In this document: positions 47,134 through 56,711 of the stretch, one piece after another | Numbering within the stretch: the stretch's first letter is position 1 | Layout of the letters: each line of letters starts with the position of its first letter | NCBI GenBank assembly: GCA_013289985.1 | Contig: JABCYW010000014.1 | Coordinates: forward strand, 1 to 64,000 | DNA from: Betaproteobacteria bacterium | GTDB lineage: Bacteria; Pseudomonadota; Gammaproteobacteria; Burkholderiales; Burkholderiaceae_C | DNA length: 64,000 nucleotides | Direction: 5' to 3' | Notes under the pieces: model-generated | Told to the model about the DNA's origin: nothing | Database searches by the model: none | What the model saw: the letters and a program-made list of their open reading frames with translations, nothing else | Position numbers and translations under genes: made by a program

Positions 47134-47820
47134 ATGACCCCCTTGATCGAAATCCGCGACGTCTCGAAGATCTACGAACGCGGCAAGCAGAAGGTGGAGG
47201 TGCTGCACCACATCGACCTCGACGTGGCCAAGGGGCAGTTCCTCGCCCTGATGGGGCCGTCGGGCTCCGGCAAGACGACGCTGCTCAACCTGATCGGCGG
47301 GCTCGACTCGCCCTCGGGCGGCAGCATCTCGGTGGGCGGCCAGCGCATCGACAACCTGGGCACGGGCGCGCTCGCGAAGTGGCGCGCGTCGCAGGTGGGC
47401 TTCGTGTTCCAGTTCTACAACCTGATGCCCATGCTCTCGGCGCAGCGCAACGTGGAACTGCCGCTGCTGCTGACCAGGCTGTCGGCCGGCGAGCGCCGCA
47501 AGCGCGCGGCCATCGCGCTGGAGCTCGTGGGCCTGGCCGACCGCGCGAGCCACAAGCCGGCCGAGCTGTCGGGCGGCCAGCAGCAGCGGGTGTCGATCGC
47601 GCGCGCCATCGTCTCCGACCCGACGCTGCTGGTGTGCGACGAACCCACCGGCGACCTCGACCGCCAGTCGGCGGAAGACGTGCTGGCGCTGCTGCGCGCG
47701 CTCAACCGCGACCACGGCAAGACCATCCTGATGGTCACGCACGACCCGAAGGCCGCGGAGTACGCCAACCAGACGCTGCACCTGGACAAGGGCACGCTGG
47801 TCGAACAGGCGGCGGCCTGA
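47134..47820 (+). CDS. ABC transporter ATP-binding protein (MacB/LolD type)
   Basis: This 228-residue ATPase has Walker A GPSGSGKT (41-48), a Q-loop (VFQFYNLMPMLS), the signature LSGGQQQR, Walker B LLVCDEP and the H-loop MVTHD. It is of the LolD/MacB subfamily, which powers FtsX-like permeases. In MacB the ATPase and permease are fused; here they are separate. It belongs with the upstream adaptor and the two downstream permeases. Confidence 0.95.
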   Translation: MTPLIEIRDVSKIYERGKQKVEVLHHIDLDVAKGQFLALMGPSGSGKTTLLNLIGGLDSPSGGSISVGGQRIDNLGTGALAKWRASQVGFVFQFYNLMPMLSAQRNVELPLLLTRLSAGERRKRAAIALELVGLADRASHKPAELSGGQQQRVSIARAIVSDPTLLVCDEPTGDLDRQSAEDVLALLRALNRDHGKTILMVTHDPKAAEYANQTLHLDKGTLVEQAAA

Positions 47821-47830
47821 GGAGGCATCG

Positions 47831-48997
47831 ATGAAATACCTGCACCTGATCTGGGCCTCGCTGTTCCGCCGCAAGACGCGCACGATCCTCACGCTCGTGT
47901 CCATCGTCGCGGCGTTCCTGCTGTTCGGCCTGCTCGACGCCGTGCGCACCTCGTTCGCCCAGGCCGGCCAGAGCGCCAACGGCGCGCAGCGCCTGCAGAC
48001 CGGCTCGAAGCTGTCGTTCATCCAGGAACTGCCGCAGTCGCTCCAGGCGCGGATGGAGCAGGTGCCGGGCGTCAGGACGGTGACCTACGCGAACTGGTTC
48101 GGGGGCGCGTACCAGGATCCGCACAACCAGGTCTTCAGCTTCGCGGTGGCGCCGAACTACCTCGACGTGTACCCGGAGATGTCGGTCAGCGACGACCAGC
48201 GCAAGGCCTTCGCCGACACCCGCACCGGCGTTCTGGTGGGCGAAGGGCTTGCGCAACGCTTCCACTGGAAGGTGGGCGACCGCATCCCGATGCAGTCCAC
48301 CATCTTCCCCGACCGCTCGGGCAGCAAGAACTGGGTGTTCGACGTCAGCGGCATCATCCATTCCACCGACAAGAAGGCGGCCGGCTTCTTCGACCAGCTG
48401 CTGCTGCTGCACTGGACCTATTTCGACGACACCACGCCCTACAACCGCGGCCAGGTGGGCTGGTACGTGACCCACGTGGCCGACGTGAACCAGGCCGATC
48501 GCGTGGCCAAGGCCATCGACGCGCTGTCGGCCAACTCCGACCACGAGACGCGCACGCTGACCGAGCAGGCGGCCACCGCCAACTGGATGAAGCAGGTGGC
48601 CGACATCGGGCTCATCGTCACGTCCATCATGGGCGCCGTCTTCTTCACGCTGATGCTGCTGTCGGGCAACACGATGATGCAGGCCGTGCGCGAGCGCACC
48701 GGCGAGCTGGCGGTGCTCAAGACCATCGGCTTCTCCAGCACCAGCGTGCTGGCGATGGTGCTCGCCGAATCGGTGCTGCTGCTGGTGCTGGGCGGCGTCA
48801 TCGGCATCGGGCTGGCCGAGCCGCTGATCCCCGTCATCAGCCGCGGCAGCAACGGCATGCTGTCGCTGCCGCCGGTGGGCGCGAGCAGCTGGGTGCTGGG
48901 CGTGTCGCTGATGCTGGCCATCGGCGTGCTGGTGGGTGCGTTGCCGGCATGGAGCGCCATGCGCCTGAACATCGTCGACGCGCTCGCGCGTCGCTGA
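47831..48997 (+). CDS. FtsX-like ABC permease 1
   Basis: This 388-residue protein has an N-terminal helix (KTRTILTLVSIVAAFLLFGLLDAV), a large periplasmic domain (about 45-250) and three C-terminal helices (ADIGLIVTSIMGAVFFTLMLL, then VLAESVLLLVLGGVIGIGLA, then a last one). This is the MacB/FtsX permease topology. It lies ten bases after the ATPase gene and acts with the second permease. The substrate is not evident. Confidence 0.92.
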   Translation: MKYLHLIWASLFRRKTRTILTLVSIVAAFLLFGLLDAVRTSFAQAGQSANGAQRLQTGSKLSFIQELPQSLQARMEQVPGVRTVTYANWFGGAYQDPHNQVFSFAVAPNYLDVYPEMSVSDDQRKAFADTRTGVLVGEGLAQRFHWKVGDRIPMQSTIFPDRSGSKNWVFDVSGIIHSTDKKAAGFFDQLLLLHWTYFDDTTPYNRGQVGWYVTHVADVNQADRVAKAIDALSANSDHETRTLTEQAATANWMKQVADIGLIVTSIMGAVFFTLMLLSGNTMMQAVRERTGELAVLKTIGFSSTSVLAMVLAESVLLLVLGGVIGIGLAEPLIPVISRGSNGMLSLPPVGASSWVLGVSLMLAIGVLVGALPAWSAMRLNIVDALARR

Positions 48998-49007
48998 AGG
49001 GTCGACC

Positions 49008-50327
49008 ATGAAAGTCTGGGTGAGCTTGCTGTTGATCCTGCTGCTGGCCGTGGCGCTCGCGGTGTGGGTGATGCTGCCGTGGCAGGGCGCGCTGGTGCTG
49101 GCGGCGCTGTTCGCGGCGTGGCTGGCCTTGACGCGATCCGGGCGCCGCGCCCTGTCGGTGGCCGACGTGGGCATCAGCACGCTGGGGCAGCGGCTCGGGT
49201 CGTCGGCGGTCATCGTCGTGGGCATCGCGGGCGTCGTCGGCGTGATGGTGCCGACGCTGGCCATGGCCGAGGGCTACGCCGAGACGCTGCGCAAGACGGG
49301 CAGCCTCGACACCGCGCTGGTGCTGCGCGGCGCATCGGCGGCCGAGGTGACGTCGGGCCTCGACCACGACAGCGTCGTGCAGATCGCGCAGACGGCGGGC
49401 ATCGCGCGCGACGACAAGGGCGAGCCGCTGGCCTCGCCCGAACTGGTCGTCGCGGCCAACCTGCCGCTCAAGGACGGCACGACCGCCGACGACGAGGGCA
49501 GCGTGCAGCTGCGCGGCGTCGGCAACGAGGTGTGGTCGGTGCGGCCGCAGGTGCGCATCGTCGACGGCCGCCGGTTCAAGCCGGGCCTGCGCGAGCTGCT
49601 GGTGGGCCGCGGCGCGGCGAAGCAGTTCGCCGGCCTCGTGCCCGGACACGACATCCGGCTCGGCAGCCAGACCTGGACGGTGGCCGGCGTGTTCGCGAGC
49701 GGCGACGCGCTCGAATCGGAGCTCTGGGCCGACGGCGACGTCGTCGCCCAGACCTTCGAGCGCGGCAGCAGCCGCAACTCGGTGACGGTCCGGCTCGCCG
49801 ACGCCAAGGGCTTCGCGCCCTTCAAGGCGGCGCTCGACGCCAACCCGCAGCTCAAGATCGACGCCAGCACCACGCTGGACTACTTCAGCAAGCAGTCCGA
49901 GGGCACGGCCACGGTGATCCGCGTGATCGGCATCGTCGTGGGCAGCATCATGGCCATCGGCGCGATGTTCGGCGCGCTCAACACGATGTTCGCGGCCGTC
50001 GCGTCACGGGCGCGCGAGATCGCCACCCTGCGCGCGATCGGCTTCGCCGGCCTGCCGGTGGTCGTGGCCATCCTGCTCGAGACGATGCTGCTGGCGCTGG
50101 CCGGCGGCGTCCTCGGCGGCGCGCTGGCCTGGCTGCTGTTCAACGGCTACGGCGCCTCGACCATGGCCGCGGGCTCGGTCGGCAAGCTCAGCTTCGAGCT
50201 CCACGTGACCGCCGGCGTGCTGTGGCAAGGCCTCAAGTGGGCGCTGGCCATCGGCCTGATCGGCGGGCTGTTCCCGGCGGTGCGGGCCGCGACGATGCCG
50301 GTGACCGCGGCGTTGCGTGAACTTTGA
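49008..50327 (+). CDS. FtsX-like ABC permease 2
   Basis: This 439-residue permease has hydrophobic helices at the N-terminus, a periplasmic domain, and the FtsX-domain helices (VIRVIGIVVGSIMAIGAMFGALNTMFAAV, then AREIATLRAIGFAGLPVVVAILLETMLLALAGGVLGG). The ATLRAIGF segment is the conserved coupling motif. It pairs with the first permease, probably as a heterodimer. The substrate (lipid, peptide or antibiotic) cannot be told. Confidence 0.92.
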   Translation: MKVWVSLLLILLLAVALAVWVMLPWQGALVLAALFAAWLALTRSGRRALSVADVGISTLGQRLGSSAVIVVGIAGVVGVMVPTLAMAEGYAETLRKTGSLDTALVLRGASAAEVTSGLDHDSVVQIAQTAGIARDDKGEPLASPELVVAANLPLKDGTTADDEGSVQLRGVGNEVWSVRPQVRIVDGRRFKPGLRELLVGRGAAKQFAGLVPGHDIRLGSQTWTVAGVFASGDALESELWADGDVVAQTFERGSSRNSVTVRLADAKGFAPFKAALDANPQLKIDASTTLDYFSKQSEGTATVIRVIGIVVGSIMAIGAMFGALNTMFAAVASRAREIATLRAIGFAGLPVVVAILLETMLLALAGGVLGGALAWLLFNGYGASTMAAGSVGKLSFELHVTAGVLWQGLKWALAIGLIGGLFPAVRAATMPVTAALREL

Positions 50328-50338
50328 GGAAAAGGCCG

Positions 50339-51343
50339 ATGTTCAACAGTTCGATCCTCGACGTCATCATCGGCCTGGTGTTCTGCTTCGCGAGCGTCGC
50401 GCTGTTCGTCAGCTCGATCAACGAGGCCCTCGCGTCGTGCCTGAAGCTGCGCCACAAGACACTGCTGGCGGGCATCCAGAAGATGCTCAACGACCCGGAC
50501 GGCACGGGCCTGGTCAAGTCGCTGTACGACCATGCGCTGATCGACCCGATGTCGCTGGCGCTGCCGGCGTCCGCGCCTCCGCCCGGCGCCCAGCCCGCGA
50601 CCCGGACCGGGGTCGCGCCGACGATGCCTGCCTGGGCGAGCCGGCGCCAGCTCCCGGCCTACATCGCATCCAGGGATTTCGCGCATGCGCTTCTCGACAT
50701 CATCCGCACGGCCCCGGGGGCAAACGCGGGCCTGAAGGCCGACATCGACGCGGTGGCGGATCCGCAGCTGCGACAGGCGCTGCAGGGCTTCTACCTGCGC
50801 GCGGCGGGCGACGTCGACAAGTTCAGCGATGCCATCGCCAACTGGTTCGACAACGCCATGGACCGGCTGTCGGGTACCTACAAGCGCCGGGCCCAGTTCT
50901 GGACCTTCGTGATCGCCCTGGTCACCGCGGCCGGCCTCAACATCGACGCGTTCCACGTGCTCGACCAGCTCTGGAAGCGGCCCGAACTGTCGGCGGCGAT
51001 CGTCTCGCCCGCGTCGACGCGCCTGATCGCGGCCGCGGCGTCGGAGGACGAGCGGGCACCGGGTACCGGCGTCTTATCGCCGGGCGAGCTGATGACGACG
51101 CTGAACACGCTGCCCGTGGGATGGGCGGTACCCCGACCCGTTCCGGCCGAACCCGCGCGCGCGTTCGTCTTCTGGCTGTGGTGGATCTTCGGCGTCGCCA
51201 TCACCGCGTCGGCCGCGGTCTTCGGCGCGCCGTTCTGGTTCGACCTGCTGCAGCAGCTGATCCAGGTTCGCGGCACCGGCGCCAAGCCGGCGCCCAACCG
51301 CGACCGGCGGCAGTCCGACGCGGCGCCGCAGCCGACCCCGTGA
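50339..51343 (+). CDS. Hypothetical membrane protein following the ABC operon
   Basis: This 334-residue protein has an N-terminal helix (LDVIIGLVFCFASVALFVSSINEALA), a helix near 190-210 (FWTFVIALVTAAGLNIDAF) and a C-terminal pair (FWLWWIFGVAITASAAVFGAPFWFDLLQQL). A Pro/Ala-rich loop lies in the middle, along with a Leu/Asp-rich helix. GAGGAAAAGG precedes the ATG and the gap to the permease is 11 bases, so it is probably co-transcribed with the transporter. I recognise no family with a known role. Confidence 0.7.
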   Translation: MFNSSILDVIIGLVFCFASVALFVSSINEALASCLKLRHKTLLAGIQKMLNDPDGTGLVKSLYDHALIDPMSLALPASAPPPGAQPATRTGVAPTMPAWASRRQLPAYIASRDFAHALLDIIRTAPGANAGLKADIDAVADPQLRQALQGFYLRAAGDVDKFSDAIANWFDNAMDRLSGTYKRRAQFWTFVIALVTAAGLNIDAFHVLDQLWKRPELSAAIVSPASTRLIAAAASEDERAPGTGVLSPGELMTTLNTLPVGWAVPRPVPAEPARAFVFWLWWIFGVAITASAAVFGAPFWFDLLQQLIQVRGTGAKPAPNRDRRQSDAAPQPTP

Positions 51344-51376
51344 TCCTTCGCGCCGGCTGGACATAATGTCTGCCGC

Positions 51377-51896
51377 ATGAACGACACGACCTCCAGCACC
51401 GGACGGCTTCCGGGCCTCGACACCCCTGTTCGCGAAGGTGCGGCGGCACGGCCACGCGCTGCTGCTGGCGGGCGCCGCGTCGTCGGTCGCCGTGTTGCAT
51501 GGCCTGGCCAACGAGCTCCCGAGCCCGTTCGTCGCGACGACCTTCGGCTTCAGCCTGCTGGCGATCGCGTTCTCGCTGCTGGTGCTCGCGGCGCTGAGCC
51601 CGGCGTCGCTGCTGTACCGCCTCAGGATTCCCGGCGCCGCGTCGCTCGCGCTGTGGTCCTACGCGGTCTACCTGGTGCACAAGCCGTTCTTCATGGCCGT
51701 CGCGCCCGAGCTCGCACGTCGGCATGTGGACGCGACCGCGTGGCCGGTGATGTGCGCCGTCGTCGCCGGAGGCGTCGGCGCCGGATGGATCCTGTTTCGG
51801 ACGGTGGAGACGCCGTTCATGCGATTGCGCGGTCGCTGGTTCCCTGGCCGGCGCCCGCAGGAGCCTCCGGGGGCGGCCGTCCCGGCGCTGGGCTGA
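51377..51896 (+). pseudogene. Acyltransferase 3 (OafA/YrhL type) remnant with internal deletion
   Basis: The ATG at 51377 starts MNDTTSSTGRLPGLDT, the standard N-terminus of membrane acyltransferases, which continue LRAxAI. Right after that codon the frame breaks. The open frame from about 51423 (GTG at 51438) carries only the C-terminal helices of the same family (FGFSLLAIAFSLLVLAAL, LWSYAVYLVHKPFF, WILFRTVETPFMRLRGR). The roughly 200 central residues with the catalytic His are missing. I read this as one deletion that joins the two ends out of frame. It could be read as a short 152-residue protein instead. Confidence 0.72.
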
Positions 51897-51966
51897 GCGC
51901 CCGACGATCTCCGAAGGCGGCGTTGCGCCGGTATGCTTGGCGACAGTCCACCCTCCGATCCCCGCC

Positions 51967-52557
51967 ATGGCCGCCGACCCAGCTTCGCTTCCTCCGCAAT
52001 CCCCTGGTCGTCACGGCCGTGCGGCGCAACTCCTGCACTGGGCGACAGCCGTGCTGGTGCTCGCCGCGTTCATCTACGGGCCGGGAGGCCCGGAATCACG
52101 GGTCTATGCGCCGGCGCGCGACTTCGACCGTCACCTGCACGAGACCCTGGGCTCGGCCGTGTTCGTGCTCGCCGTCGCGCGCGTGCTCTGGCGCATGGTC
52201 GCACGCCGGCCCGATCCCGTGCCGGCCAGCCGGTGGATGCGACTGGCGGCCGCCGCCGTCCAGGGAGTGCTGTATCTGTTGCTCTTCGCGGTTCCCTTGA
52301 CGGCGATCCTCGGCGCCTGGCTGGAGGGGCATCCATTGGCCTACCTCGGCGACCTCGAGATCGGCGCGCCGTTCGCCGCCTCCCACGAGCTGGGCGCGCG
52401 CATCGCCTCGATCCACGGCTGGCTCGGCGACTCGATCCTCTGGGTCGCCGGCCTGCATGCGGCGGCGGCCCTGTATCACCATCTGGTCCTCAAGGACGGC
52501 GTGCTCGCCACGATGCTGCCTGCCTGGCTCCTGAGCGCGCCCCGACGGCGCCGCTGA
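51967..52557 (+). CDS. Cytochrome b561-type membrane protein
   Basis: This 196-residue protein has four membrane helices with histidines at the places expected for two haems: LLHWATAVLVLAAF, HLHETLGSAVFVLAVARVLWRM, and in the last two helices SIHGWLGDSILWVAGLHAAAALYHH. It resembles the bacterial CybB-like cytochrome b561 family, which moves electrons from quinol, for instance to superoxide or a periplasmic partner. The ATG at 51967 was preferred over upstream alternatives. It stands alone before the GGDEF-EAL gene. Confidence 0.9.
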   Translation: MAADPASLPPQSPGRHGRAAQLLHWATAVLVLAAFIYGPGGPESRVYAPARDFDRHLHETLGSAVFVLAVARVLWRMVARRPDPVPASRWMRLAAAAVQGVLYLLLFAVPLTAILGAWLEGHPLAYLGDLEIGAPFAASHELGARIASIHGWLGDSILWVAGLHAAAALYHHLVLKDGVLATMLPAWLLSAPRRRR

Positions 52558-52599
52558 CCTGGCCGACGGCGAAGGAGTGCCTCGACAGGCGACGAAGCG

Positions 52600-54489
52600 T
52601 CAGGCCGGCACCTTCAGGAACGCCTCGAACTCCGCCGCCGGCACCGCCGGCGACCAGTGGAACCCTTGCCCCTGCTGGCATCCCAGGTCGCCCAGCAGGG
52701 CCAGCGTCGCGCCGTCCTCCACGCCCTCGGCCACGGTGTACAGGTTCAGGCTCGCCGCCATCTGCACGATGGCGCGCACGATGGCCTGGTCCTGCACGTC
52801 GTCGGTGAGCCGGCGCACGAAGGTCTGGTCGATCTTCAGGCGCTCCACCTCGAAGCGCTTCAGGTACGCGAGGTTCGAATACCCGGTGCCGAAGTCGTCG
52901 ATCGCGAAGCGAACGCCCATGCGGCGCAGGGTGGCGAGGCTTTCGATGAGCGTCAGCGAGTCCTGGATCAGCAGCGATTCGGTCAGCTCCAGTTCCAGGT
53001 TGGCGCTGGGCAGGCCCGAATCGGCCAGGGCCTGCGCCACCGAAGTCTCGACGCTGCCGCGCTTGAACTGCACCGGCGACACGTTGACCGAGATGGTGAG
53101 GTCCGTCCACCCTGCCGCGCGCCAGCGCTGGGCCTGCGCGCAGGCCTCCTGCAGCACCCAGTCGCCGATCGGGATGATCAGGCCCGAGCGTTCGGCCAGC
53201 GGGATGAAGCGCACCGGCGAGATGTTGCCCATCTCCGCGTGGCGCCAGCGGATCAGCGCCTCGGCGCCGATCAGGCGGCCGGTGCGAAGGTCGAACTGCG
53301 GCTGGTACGACAGCGTGAAGTCCCGGTGGGCGATGGCGGTGCGCATCGCCGACAGCAGCGCCACGTGCTCGACGACGCTGGCGTTCATCTCGCCGTCCCA
53401 GAAGCGGAACGCGTTGCGGCCGGACTCCTTGGCGCGGTACATGGCGATGTCGGCCTTCTTCAGCAGGCTGTCGAAGTCGGCGCCGTCGGCCGGGAACATG
53501 GTGATGCCCAGCGAGCAGCCGGCGAAGATCTCCATGCCGATGACGTCGAACGGCGCCATCAGGCCGGAGACGACCTTGTTGGCGATCTCGGCCACGGCCG
53601 CGCCGTCGTGCACCTCGGGCACCAGCAGCAGGAACTCGTCGCCGCCCAGGCGCGCGACGGTGTCGGCGTTGCGCAGCAGCCCCGCGAGGCGCTCGCTGAC
53701 CAGCTTGAGCAGCGTGTCGCCCGAGCCGTGGCCCAGCGTGTCGTTGACGTTCTTGAAGTTGTCCAGGTCGAGGTAGAGCATCGCCACGCTGTGCTCGCCG
53801 CGCCGCGCGGCTGCCGCGGCCTGCTCGAAGCGGTCGCGCGCGAGGCTGCGGTTGGGCAAGCCCGTGAGCGCGTCGTGCGTGGCCATGATCTCCATGCGCT
53901 GCTGCGCGGCGGCCATCTGTTCGTTCTGCTCGTGCACGGCGTCGAGCGCCGCGTGCATGTCGCTGGCCATCAGCCAGGCGATCACACTGGTGACGAAGAG
54001 CACGGAGGCCAGATCGACGAAGGTGTTGTACGTCAGCGGCGGTACGCGGCTGGCGTGCCAGGCATGAGTCTCGGCCACCAGCAGCCCGGCGATCATCGCC
54101 AGCATCGCGGCGAGGAGCCCGAAATAGAGGCGGCGCGTGCCCAGCATCGCGGCGAAGACCAGCATGCAGGGAAACGCGAGCAGCGAGGTGTCGCGCAGAC
54201 CGCCGTTCTGCCACATCAGCAGGCAGACCGTGCCGAATAGCGAACACAGCATCAGTGCGACCGCGCCGTTGCGCCGGCCCGCGCGCACCATGCACATCAC
54301 CGCGCCCATCGCGGCCAGGCCGACGCCCAGCGGCGGCAGGTTCCTCCATTGCGCGGAGAGGATGTCGGGGATGGCCGACGTGCACAGCGCGACACAGGTG
54401 GCCAAGGTCGCCTGGACGAGGCGGCGGTCGCGCAGCGGGCGCGGCGCGCTCTGGCCCGGCGCGCCAGGCTGTTCGCGGGAAACGGTCAC
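52600..54489 (-). CDS. GGDEF-EAL membrane protein (cyclic-di-GMP)
   Basis: This protein of about 629 residues has several membrane helices in the first 180 residues. A GGDEF domain with an intact RLGGDEF active site follows (about 210-370), and then an EAL domain with EALIRWRH, ELTESLL and DDFGTGYSNLAYLKR (about 380-625). Both catalytic motifs look intact, so it may act as diguanylate cyclase, phosphodiesterase or both. The GTG at 54489 after GAGG was chosen. A GTG at 54612 adds 41 residues of low-complexity sequence. Its signal is unknown. Confidence 0.9.
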   Translation of the reverse strand: MTVSREQPGAPGQSAPRPLRDRRLVQATLATCVALCTSAIPDILSAQWRNLPPLGVGLAAMGAVMCMVRAGRRNGAVALMLCSLFGTVCLLMWQNGGLRDTSLLAFPCMLVFAAMLGTRRLYFGLLAAMLAMIAGLLVAETHAWHASRVPPLTYNTFVDLASVLFVTSVIAWLMASDMHAALDAVHEQNEQMAAAQQRMEIMATHDALTGLPNRSLARDRFEQAAAAARRGEHSVAMLYLDLDNFKNVNDTLGHGSGDTLLKLVSERLAGLLRNADTVARLGGDEFLLLVPEVHDGAAVAEIANKVVSGLMAPFDVIGMEIFAGCSLGITMFPADGADFDSLLKKADIAMYRAKESGRNAFRFWDGEMNASVVEHVALLSAMRTAIAHRDFTLSYQPQFDLRTGRLIGAEALIRWRHAEMGNISPVRFIPLAERSGLIIPIGDWVLQEACAQAQRWRAAGWTDLTISVNVSPVQFKRGSVETSVAQALADSGLPSANLELELTESLLIQDSLTLIESLATLRRMGVRFAIDDFGTGYSNLAYLKRFEVERLKIDQTFVRRLTDDVQDQAIVRAIVQMAASLNLYTVAEGVEDGATLALLGDLGCQQGQGFHWSPAVPAAEFEAFLKVPA

Positions 54490-54667
54490 CAAACGAGCCT
54501 CTTCGACGTCGCGGCGTCGATATTGTTTGCCCGGGCGGAGGGATCCGGGCGTCGCTGGCGCAGCGAATCCGGCTGTCGTGCCGCCCGGCGTCGCGTGCGC
54601 ATCAAGTGTCACATGGCGCCGTGATGGGCGGCTTGCAGCGGCGACGCGATTCCGGGCTTTGTTGGCA

Positions 54668-56086
54668 TCAGAGCATGAGCGATAACCCGAAGGTGAGCGC
54701 GAGGCCGACCACCGAGATCACCGTCTCCATGATCGACCAGGTCTTGATCGTCTGGCCCACGGTGAGCCCGAAGTATTCCTTGACGAGCCAGAACCCGGCG
54801 TCGTTGACGTGCGAGAAGAACAACGAGCCGGCGCCGATGGACAACACCACCAGCGACAGCTGCGCCGGGGGCAGGCCCGCGGCCAGCGGCGCGACGATGC
54901 CCGCGGCCGTCACCGTGGCCACCGTGGCCGAGCCCGTCGCCAGGCGAATGAGAACGGCCACGATCCATCCCAGCAGCAGCGTGGAAAGCCCGGCCGCCAG
55001 CGCGATCTTGGCGATGGCGGCGCCGGTGCCGCCGTCCACCAGCGACTGCTTGAAGCCGCCGCCCGCGCCCACGATGAGCATCACGCCCACCACCGGCATC
55101 AGGCTCGCGCCGATCTTCTTGCCCAGCGCGGCCGGCGAGAAGCCCACCGCGGTGCCGAACGTGACCATCGCCAGCAGCACGGCCATCAGCAGCGCGAACA
55201 CCGGGTCGCCCACGAAGTCCAGCAGCGGCCGCAGCGGCGAGGCCTTGTCCATGCCGATGTCGGCGCCGGCCTTGGCCAGCATCAGCACCAGCGGAAACAG
55301 CAGCGTGGCCATCACCGTGCCGAAGGCGGGCGAGTGCGTCGGCTGCGCGTCGGCGTCGGACGCCTTGGCCGAGCCGGCCTGCGTCACCGCCAGCCCCGCG
55401 CCGGCCGCGCCGATGGGCACCAGCCGCGACGCGACGATGCCGTACAGCGGACCCGCGACCGCCACCGCCGGCACGGCCACCAGCAGGCCCAGCGCCAGCG
55501 TGACGCCCACGTTGGCGTGCAGGATGGCGATGGCCGCGAGCGGACCGGGATGCGGCGGGATGAAGCCGTGCAGCACCGAGAGGCCGGCCAGCGCCGGAAT
55601 GCCCAGCCGCATCGCCGGGCCCTGCGAGCGGTGCACCGCCAGCATCACCACGGGGATCAGCAGCACCAGGCCGATCTCGAAGAACATCGGGATGCCGATG
55701 ATCGCGGCGATCAGCGCCATCTTCCAGGGCAGCGCGGCGGGGCGGCCGCGCAGCAGCGTGTCCACCACCTTGTCGGCGCCGCCGGAATCGGCCAGCAGCT
55801 TGCCCACCATCGCGCCGAGCGCGATCAGCACGCCCACGTAGCCCAGCACGCCGCCCACGCCCGTCTCGTACGACGCGACGACCTTGCCGAGAGGGATGCC
55901 CGAGCCCACGCCCACCACCAGCGCGCCCACGGTCAGCGCGAGGAAGGCGTGCAGCTTGAGCCACACGATCAGTGCCACGATGATGGCGATGCCGATGGCG
56001 GCGACGGCCAGCACCTGGATGTCGTGCGCGTTCAGCACGGAGGGCGCCAGGCCGGCGGCGCTGGCGGCGAGATCGGGGGTGGCCAT
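54668..56086 (-). CDS. gntP: Gluconate permease (GntP family)
   Basis: This 472-residue protein has 12-14 hydrophobic helices and GntP-family segments: the N-terminal FLALTVGALVVGVGSGIPL, the GIPMFFEIGLVLLIPVVM helix and the GFIPPHPGPLAAIAIL loop. It imports gluconate by proton symport. It lies 19 bases after gntK on the same strand and the two form a gluconate operon. The product, 6-phosphogluconate, is the substrate of the Edd enzyme encoded at 11.7 kb. Confidence 0.93.
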   Translation of the reverse strand: MATPDLAASAAGLAPSVLNAHDIQVLAVAAIGIAIIVALIVWLKLHAFLALTVGALVVGVGSGIPLGKVVASYETGVGGVLGYVGVLIALGAMVGKLLADSGGADKVVDTLLRGRPAALPWKMALIAAIIGIPMFFEIGLVLLIPVVMLAVHRSQGPAMRLGIPALAGLSVLHGFIPPHPGPLAAIAILHANVGVTLALGLLVAVPAVAVAGPLYGIVASRLVPIGAAGAGLAVTQAGSAKASDADAQPTHSPAFGTVMATLLFPLVLMLAKAGADIGMDKASPLRPLLDFVGDPVFALLMAVLLAMVTFGTAVGFSPAALGKKIGASLMPVVGVMLIVGAGGGFKQSLVDGGTGAAIAKIALAAGLSTLLLGWIVAVLIRLATGSATVATVTAAGIVAPLAAGLPPAQLSLVVLSIGAGSLFFSHVNDAGFWLVKEYFGLTVGQTIKTWSIMETVISVVGLALTFGLSLML

Positions 56087-56105
56087 CGTGTCTCCTCGTT
56101 GTCGT

Positions 56106-56639
56106 TCAGTCGTGCAATCCGAGCGCCGCCATGATGTCGTCGGCGATGGCCTCGGGCGGCTCGCCGATCTCGACCCGGATCGCCGGCTCGCCGGGCCCCG
56201 GTTCCTCCAGCGTGGCGAACTGGCTGTCCAGCAGCGTGGACGGCATGAAGTGGCCGTGGCGGCCGGCCAGGCGCGACGCGATCAGCTCGCGCGAGCCGTG
56301 CAGGTAGACGAACTCGACGCGCGCGCCGCGGCGATCGATCAGCTCGCGGTACGCGCGCTTGAGCGCCGAGCAGGTGATGACGCCGCACTCGCCCGCGTCC
56401 AGGCGCGCGTCCACCCAGTCGGCCACCTTCGCCAGCCAGGGCGCGCGGTCGGCGTCGTCCAGGGGATGGCCGGCCGCCATCTTGGCCACGTTGGCCGGCG
56501 GGTGCAGCGCGTCGCCTTCCTCGAAGGCCCAGTGCAGGCGCTCGGCGAGGATCTGGGCGACGGTGGTCTTGCCGCAGCCCGAGACGCCCATCAGGACGAG
56601 GACGACGGGCAGGGCGATGGGTCGGGCGGGAGCGTTCAT
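56106..56639 (-). CDS. gntK: Gluconokinase
   Basis: This 177-residue kinase has the P-loop GVSGCGKT (18-25), followed by EGDALHPPANVAKMAAGHPLDDADRAPWL, CSALKRAYRELI and the late GHFMPSTLLDSQFATLE, all hallmarks of gluconokinase. It phosphorylates gluconate to 6-phosphogluconate. Its length matches the family. It precedes gntP. No GntR regulator lies nearby. Confidence 0.96.
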   Translation of the reverse strand: MNAPARPIALPVVLVLMGVSGCGKTTVAQILAERLHWAFEEGDALHPPANVAKMAAGHPLDDADRAPWLAKVADWVDARLDAGECGVITCSALKRAYRELIDRRGARVEFVYLHGSRELIASRLAGRHGHFMPSTLLDSQFATLEEPGPGEPAIRVEIGEPPEAIADDIMAALGLHD

Positions 56640-56711
56640 GGCGGTGGTTGTTCGTCGGCCCCATGCGGGCGACGGACAGCATACGTCCAGAACGCGGATC
56701 CCGCGCCGGGG

